DNA from: Actinomycetota bacterium
GTDB taxonomy: Bacteria; Actinomycetota; Actinomycetes; Streptosporangiales; Streptosporangiaceae
Reading direction: 5' to 3'
Length of the DNA stretch: 9,882 nt
Assembly (NCBI GenBank): GCA_003140115.1
Contig: PLIQ01000339.1
Coordinates: forward strand, 1,572 to 11,453
Shown: positions 6,024-9,882 of the stretch, piece by piece
Position numbering within the stretch: the stretch's first letter is position 1
How the letters are laid out: each line of letters begins with the position of its first letter
Made by a program: the position numbers and the translations under genes
The notes under the pieces: model-generated
The model's input: only the letters and a program-made list of their open reading frames with translations
Databases searched by the model: none
Told to the model about the DNA's origin: nothing

Positions 6024-7109
6024 ATGACCGCGACCAGAATCGACGTCCGGCCCTCGGACGGCGGCCCGCCCTACCAGGTGGTCGTCGGCGTCGGGGTGCT
6101 CGGCGAACTGCCCGGTATGATCCCGAAGGAATCCCGCACCGTCGTCGTCATCCACCCCGTAGGCCTGGGCGAGATCGCGCGCCCGGTCTGCGGGACGCTG
6201 ACCGCGGCCGGTTTCCGCGTCTTGGCCGAGCCCGTCCCGGACGGCGAAACCGCCAAGACCGTCGACGTCGCCGCCCGGCTGTGGTCGAGCCTGGCCCAGC
6301 ACAAGGTGACCCGGTCCGACTGCATCGTCGGCCTGGGCGGGGGAGCGACCACCGACCTGGCCGGGTTCGTGGCCGCCACCTGGTTGCGCGGCGTGCAGGT
6401 GGTACTGGTTCCGACCACCCTGCTGGGCATGGCGGACGCCGCGGTCGGCGGCAAGACCGCGATCGACATTCCGGCGGGCAAGAACCTGGTCGGCGCGTTC
6501 CATTCCCCGGCGGGGGTGCTTGCCGACCTGGCCACGCTCGAGACCTTGCCCCGGGCCGACTACGTGGCCGGACTGGCCGAGGTGATCAAGGCCGGCTTCA
6601 TCGCCGACCCCGTCATTCTGGACCGGGTCCAGGAGGATCCTGGCGGCGCCATCGTGCCGCACGGCCCGTACGCACGCGAGCTGATCGAGCGCGCCATCCG
6701 GGTCAAGGCCGGCGTGGTATCGAACGACCTCACCGAGAAGGGCCTCCGGGAGATCCTCAACTACGGGCACACCCTCGGCCACGCCATCGAGCGGGTGGAG
6801 GAGTACCGGTTCCGGCATGGCGACGCGGTCGCCATCGGCATGGTGTATGTCGCCGAGCTGGCCCGCCTGGCCGGGCGGCTCGACGAGCAGACCAGCAAGC
6901 TGCACCGGACCGTCCTGACCAGCGTCGGCCTCCCCACTAATTACCGGCCGGGCGCGTGGCCGTCGCTGCGCGAGGCCATGAGCGTGGACAAGAAGGCTCG
7001 CGGCGCACGGCTGCGGCTAGTGGTGCTCGACGGCCTGGCCCGCCCCGGCATCCTCGACGACCCCTCCGAACAGCTCCTGCAGCAGGCCTACCAGGAGGTA
7101 TCCACATGA
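6024..7109 (+). CDS. aroB: 3-dehydroquinate synthase
   Basis: Converts DAHP to 3-dehydroquinate, the second pathway step, with NAD and a divalent metal (Zn or Co). 361 residues, full length. Visible signatures: nucleotide-binding GLGGGATTDLAGFVAATW, VPTTLLGMADAAVGGKTAID, GKNLVGAFHSP, and metal ligands E186 (AEVIKAGF), H249 (NYGHTLGHAIE) and H265 (RHGDAVAIGM); DKKARG near the C-terminus. An in-frame stop at 6012-6014 limits the start to ATG 6024, although the Shine-Dalgarno is poor (only GAG about 8 nt upstream), so efficient initiation may depend on ribosomes arriving from aroK. The stop overlaps the aroQ start by 4 bp (ATGA at 7106-7109). Identification is certain. Confidence 0.98.
   Translation: MTATRIDVRPSDGGPPYQVVVGVGVLGELPGMIPKESRTVVVIHPVGLGEIARPVCGTLTAAGFRVLAEPVPDGETAKTVDVAARLWSSLAQHKVTRSDCIVGLGGGATTDLAGFVAATWLRGVQVVLVPTTLLGMADAAVGGKTAIDIPAGKNLVGAFHSPAGVLADLATLETLPRADYVAGLAEVIKAGFIADPVILDRVQEDPGGAIVPHGPYARELIERAIRVKAGVVSNDLTEKGLREILNYGHTLGHAIERVEEYRFRHGDAVAIGMVYVAELARLAGRLDEQTSKLHRTVLTSVGLPTNYRPGAWPSLREAMSVDKKARGARLRLVVLDGLARPGILDDPSEQLLQQAYQEVST
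7093..7098 (+). promoter_or_regulatory. ribosome binding site of aroQ
   Basis: AGGAGG, 7 nt before ATG 7106. It fixes the aroQ start there and excludes the in-frame ATG at 6956 inside aroB. Confidence 0.8.
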
Positions 7110-7597
7110 TCACGCAGGTGCTCGTGCTCAACGGCCCGAACCTGGGCCGCCTCGGCATCCGGGAACCGGAGATCTACGGCTCGGTGTCGTTCGACGAACT
7201 GGCCGACCTGTGCCGCTCGACCGGCCGCGCCCTGGGCCTGCACGTGGACGTCCGGCAGACCGACGACGAGCGGGAGATGATCAGCTGGGTGCACGAGGCC
7301 GCCGACGCCCGGATGCCGGTGGTGATCAACCCCGCCGCGTTCACGCACTACTCCTACGCGCTGCGGGATGCTCTGGCCATGCGGACCGCTCCGCTAGTCG
7401 AAGTGCACATCTCCAACCCGGCGGCGCGCGAGTCGTTCCGGCACACCTCGGTGGTGGCCGCGGTGGCGGACGGGACGGTGGCCGGGTTCGGCCTGGTTTC
7501 CTACCAGCTGGCCCTGCAGGCCATCGCCGAACTGATCGCCGAGCAGGCCAAGCGGGCCGAGTTGACCGCCGAACGGGCCAAGCAGGCCGAGCCGTGA
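7106..7597 (+). CDS. aroQ: type II 3-dehydroquinate dehydratase
   Basis: Dehydrates 3-dehydroquinate to 3-dehydroshikimate, third pathway step, through an enolate mechanism; type II enzymes are dodecamers. All active-site residues are present and fall at the numbering used for the Mycobacterium tuberculosis enzyme: N12 (NGPNL), R19 and Y24 (REPEIYG), N75 and H81 (NPAAFTHYS), E99 and H101 (VEVHISN), R108 and R112. The protein is 163 residues, some 15 longer than typical, because of an Ala/Glu/Lys/Arg helical tail (AEQAKRAELTAERAKQAEP) made of an imperfect repeat. Strong AGGAGG and a 4-bp overlap with aroB place it as the last gene of the aro unit; the next gene is convergent. Identification is certain. 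Confidence 0.97.
   Translation: MITQVLVLNGPNLGRLGIREPEIYGSVSFDELADLCRSTGRALGLHVDVRQTDDEREMISWVHEAADARMPVVINPAAFTHYSYALRDALAMRTAPLVEVHISNPAARESFRHTSVVAAVADGTVAGFGLVSYQLALQAIAELIAEQAKRAELTAERAKQAEP
7538..7591. repeat. imperfect tandem repeat in the 3' end of aroQ
   Basis: Copies 7538-7561 and 7568-7591 match at 21 of 24 bases with a 30-bp period and encode AEQAKRAE and AERAKQAE. They form the extra charged C-terminal helix of the dehydroquinase. Confidence 0.75.
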
Positions 7598-7627
7598 TCT
7601 GCTGACGGACCGTGAGTCTGGGTGGCA

Positions 7628-8416
7628 CTATCGCTGCTCCCGCTCCAGGACCGAATCGAGCGCTCGCCGCGCGCGGGCCGCGAACGCGGCGGGATCGAGA
7701 CGGCCCGCCGGATGCGGGGCCTCAACGGCGACGGGAACGGTGCTGGGCACCGCGGCGAGCAGGTCGCCTAGCGGCAGCTCGCCGGCTCCGGGCAGCAGCC
7801 GTGCGGTGCGGGCCTCGGCCACCGCATCGCGCGGCGGGGCCAGTGGCGCGTCGCATATCTGCAGGTACGCGACGAGCCCGGGATCGAGGCCGGCCAGCTC
7901 GCGCAGGTCGACGCCGCACCGCCACACGTGCAGCGCGTCGATCAAGATCCCGCCACCGTCCGACCGCGCGGTGATCATGGCCGCGTCGGCCAGGGTCCGT
8001 AGGCTCCGGTAGGCCATGAACTCGATGACCGGCCGCAACCCGTACGGTTTGGCCGACCGCACCAGCTCGGCGAAGTGATCCGACAGCCGCTCCAGGTCAG
8101 GATCCTCGCCGACCGTAATGACGTACCGGGCGCCCAGCTCGGCCGCGGCCTCGAGCACCGGCCCGACGTCGGTCGGCTCCGGGCCGAGCCGGATCGCCTC
8201 CACGTCGAGCACCTCGACCTGCGCCGCCGCGCAGCGGCGCACGGTCTCGGCCAGCATGGGGGAGCCGGGGCGCATCGGCCAGGGCTCCTCTCCCGCCGAG
8301 GCCGGCGAGATGCGCAGGCCGACCGCGCCGAAGCCCGCCCCGGCCGCGACGCCGACGAACTCGGGCGGCGCGAGGCCGAGCAGCGTCAGGTGCTCCAGAC
8401 CCGTCACCCTGGCCAT
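7628..8416 (-). CDS. sugar phosphate isomerase/epimerase-like TIM-barrel protein
   Basis: A 262-residue cytoplasmic protein of the xylose isomerase-like/AP endonuclease 2 TIM-barrel superfamily, which includes hydroxypyruvate isomerase, sugar epimerases, inosose dehydratase and 3-dehydroshikimate dehydratase. The metal-site pattern is visible: E132 (VIEFMAYRSL), D160 with H163 (ILIDALHVW), Q186 with D189 (LQICDAP) and E232 (VEAPHP). RLLPGAGELPL at about 206-216 matches the loop usually written R-x-PG-x-G-x. Gln rather than His at position 186 is reminiscent of hydroxypyruvate isomerase relatives. ATG 8416 has GGAGA about 8 nt upstream. It ends 30 bp from convergent aroQ and lies 61 bp downstream of the GT39 gene on the same strand, so it may be read from that gene or from its own promoter. 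Substrate cannot be assigned. Confidence 0.83.
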   Translation of the reverse strand: MARVTGLEHLTLLGLAPPEFVGVAAGAGFGAVGLRISPASAGEEPWPMRPGSPMLAETVRRCAAAQVEVLDVEAIRLGPEPTDVGPVLEAAAELGARYVITVGEDPDLERLSDHFAELVRSAKPYGLRPVIEFMAYRSLRTLADAAMITARSDGGGILIDALHVWRCGVDLRELAGLDPGLVAYLQICDAPLAPPRDAVAEARTARLLPGAGELPLGDLLAAVPSTVPVAVEAPHPAGRLDPAAFAARARRALDSVLEREQR

Positions 8417-8430
8417 CGGCGGTCTCCACG

Positions 8431-8460
8431 CTAGGAACTAACTAGATAGTGCAGCTACCT
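8431..8460 (-). promoter_or_regulatory. AT-rich leader upstream of the isomerase-like gene
   Basis: A short AT-rich stretch between the GT39 stop (8478) and the isomerase-like start (8416). It contains two CTAG tetranucleotides (8431-8434 and 8442-8445), usually rare in bacterial DNA, and an ACTA-GA-TAGT inverted repeat (8441-8450). No convincing -35/-10 pair; a promoter here is possible but weakly supported. Confidence 0.25.
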
Positions 8461-8477
8461 GACCACCGTCGGCTGAC

Positions 8478-9882
8478 CTACCCGCAGTGGTACAGCGTCT
8501 GCGCGCCGGTCGTGGCGGCCGTGCTGGCGCTGGCTGAGGTGGTAGCGCCGTAGGCCGACGCGGGCACCGCGGTGCAGTTCTGTTCGACCCACGAGGTGAC
8601 GGACGAGACGGTGCCGCCGCCACCTCCGCCAAACCCGCCTGCGCCCCCGGTCAGCACGTACCGCAGCTTGCCCTCCTGGACGTACTGCTTGAGCTGGGCG
8701 AGGGTCGGCGCGGGGTCGCTGCCGCTGAACCCGCCCATGGCCATGACCGGGATGCCGCCGGTCTGCAGGATGATCGCCGCGGCCGCGTCGGAGCCCCGCA
8801 CGGCCACCAGCCAGGTCGCGCCGTCACGGTGCGCCTCGAGGTACGCGATCAGCTGCTTGCTGACCGCCCCGCCGCCTCCGCCGCCGACCCGGGTCGCGCC
8901 GCCGCCCGGTCCCGCCGCGCCCAGACCGGCCGCGCCCAGACCCGTGCCCCGTTCCCGGTCCCGGCCGTAGCCGCCGGTGCGCCCGAAGCCGGACCCGGCC
9001 TCGCCGCCAAACCCGCCGCCAAACGCGCCGCGGTCACCGTACCCGGTACCCGCGGCGCCGCCGAGACCAGCGACGTCGAACCCGGCGCCCACGCCCCCGA
9101 AGGTGCCGCCCGCGGTCGGGCCGGCCACCGGGTTGGTCCCCGAGACCGCCCGCGAGAGCGGAGTCAGCGCGTACGCGGCCGGTCCCGCCAGGATCGCGAT
9201 CAGCCCGGCCACCCCGACCACCGCGAACAAGCGGCCGCGTCGGCCGCCTCCCGCCAGCCGGCTGCGCCCGAGTCCCGCCGCGGAGCCCCGACCGCGCAGC
9301 CAGCCGAACACCAAGGCGCATACCAAGGCGAGTACCGCCACCACCGTGGCTCCCAGGACCGTCCAAGACAGCCACGGATTCCAGCTCGGCGTGCGGCGCA
9401 GCAGCACGAACGACCAGGCGCCGGTGACCGCGATCGCCAGCGGCAGCAGCAGCCTCAGCCAGCCCGAGCGGCGGCGGTACGCCTGGTAGAAGGCCACGGC
9501 GCCGATGCCGGTCAGCGCGGCGATGGGCGGCGCCATGGCACTGGTGTAGTACGAGTGCTGGATGCCCTGCTGGAAGCTGAGCACAAAGAACTCAAGCAGC
9601 AGCCAGCCACCCCACAGCAGCACGCTGGCCCGCGCCAGGTCCGTCCTCGGCCGCCGCCCGATCAAGATGAGCGTCCCGATCAGCGCGATGGCGGCGAGCG
9701 GTATGAGCCAGGAGATCTGCCCGCCGAGCGTCGAGGCGAACATCCGCCCGATGCCCGCCTGCCCGCCCAGACCACCGAAACCCGTGGCCTGGTGGGCCGC
9801 CTCGCCACTGCCTCCGCCGCCGCCTCCGCCGCCGCCGAAAGCTCCACCGCCACCGCCCCCGCCCCCGCCGCCTCCGCCCGGG
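8478..9882 (-). CDS. GT39-family membrane glycosyltransferase with YkcB-like C-terminal domain, 5' end beyond window
   Basis: The 467 visible residues are the C-terminal part of a GT-C fold glycosyltransferase (family 39, PMT/ArnT type), which transfers a sugar from a polyprenyl-phosphate donor on the outer face of the membrane. From the N-side: a glycine-rich loop (PGGG..., AFGGGG), then GFGGLGGQAGIGRMF, six membrane helices (for example WLIPLAAIALIGTLILIG, LLWGGWLLLEFFVLSF, FAVVGVAGLIAILAG), with the family motif HSYYTSAMAPPIAALTG between the second and third. After the last helix comes a roughly 95-residue Gly-rich extracytoplasmic linker and a C-terminal domain (LVAVRGSDAAAAIILQTGG, PVMAMGGFSGSDPAPTLAQL, VTSWVEQNCTAVPASAYG) typical of actinobacterial YkcB-like proteins. 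The catalytic acidic N-terminal loop is outside the window. Acceptor and sugar unknown. Confidence 0.9.
   Translation of the reverse strand, partial: PGGGGGGGGGGGGAFGGGGGGGGGSGEAAHQATGFGGLGGQAGIGRMFASTLGGQISWLIPLAAIALIGTLILIGRRPRTDLARASVLLWGGWLLLEFFVLSFQQGIQHSYYTSAMAPPIAALTGIGAVAFYQAYRRRSGWLRLLLPLAIAVTGAWSFVLLRRTPSWNPWLSWTVLGATVVAVLALVCALVFGWLRGRGSAAGLGRSRLAGGGRRGRLFAVVGVAGLIAILAGPAAYALTPLSRAVSGTNPVAGPTAGGTFGGVGAGFDVAGLGGAAGTGYGDRGAFGGGFGGEAGSGFGRTGGYGRDRERGTGLGAAGLGAAGPGGGATRVGGGGGGAVSKQLIAYLEAHRDGATWLVAVRGSDAAAAIILQTGGIPVMAMGGFSGSDPAPTLAQLKQYVQEGKLRYVLTGGAGGFGGGGGGTVSSVTSWVEQNCTAVPASAYGATTSASASTAATTGAQTLYHCG

Noticed and set aside
6956..7105. In-frame upstream ATG extending AroQ by 50 residues
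   Set aside because: The extension lies wholly inside aroB, is Arg/Pro-rich, and AGGAGG plus active-site numbering place the start at 7106.
7598..7627. Bidirectional terminator between convergent aroQ and the isomerase-like gene
   Set aside because: Only a 4-bp ACGG-A-CCGT hairpin is found in the 30-bp gap; too weak to call.
8860..9150. PE_PGRS-like surface antigen
   Set aside because: The Gly-rich stretch is a linker inside a membrane glycosyltransferase flanked by helices and a YkcB-like domain, with no PE domain.
9800..9882. CRISPR-like or microsatellite array at the right edge
   Set aside because: The CCGCC-type repetition is in frame and encodes the glycine-rich loop of the GT39 protein; no spacer structure.

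Overview
The base composition (very GC-rich, with G or C at most third codon positions), the actinobacterial-type aroC-aroK-aroB-aroQ cluster, a type II dehydroquinase, an actinobacterial SseB-family protein and a GT39 glycosyltransferase with an extracytoplasmic YkcB-like C-terminal domain all point to a high-GC Actinomycetota chromosome. Genus cannot be fixed from the sequence. Three short AT-rich stretches (about 1535-1612, 3385-3455 and 8431-8460) stand out from the background and coincide with gene starts.

Layout. Minus strand, 1-1459: a DUF2877 (AllH-like) gene runs into an aldose 1-epimerase gene that leaves the window at base 1; the two overlap by 89 bp. Minus strand, 1608-3344: a two-gene cassette of unrecognised proteins, a 135-residue protein followed 3 nt later by a long two-domain protein. 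The 3' end of the long gene looks frameshifted, and a 13-bp-stem hairpin lies just past the probable true stop. Plus strand, 3527-7597: an SseB-family gene, then aroC, aroK, aroB and aroQ, all tightly spaced or overlapping and probably one transcription unit. Minus strand, 7628-9882: a TIM-barrel sugar-phosphate isomerase/epimerase-like gene convergent with aroQ, preceded by the C-terminal two thirds or so of a GT39 membrane glycosyltransferase that enters from the right edge.

Function. The core is the shikimate pathway: AroB makes 3-dehydroquinate, AroQ dehydrates it to 3-dehydroshikimate, AroK phosphorylates shikimate and AroC makes chorismate. DAHP synthase, shikimate dehydrogenase and EPSP synthase are not in the window. 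The flanking minus-strand genes are carbohydrate-related (epimerase, isomerase-like, glycosyltransferase) or of unknown function.

No mobile element, CRISPR array, RNA gene or complete defence system was seen. The items most worth attention are the apparent frameshift with its out-of-frame terminator-like hairpin, the uncharacterised two-gene cassette, the inverted repeats in the divergent cassette/sseB promoter region, the Gly-to-Ser change in the shikimate kinase substrate loop, and the isomerase-like gene next to aroQ.
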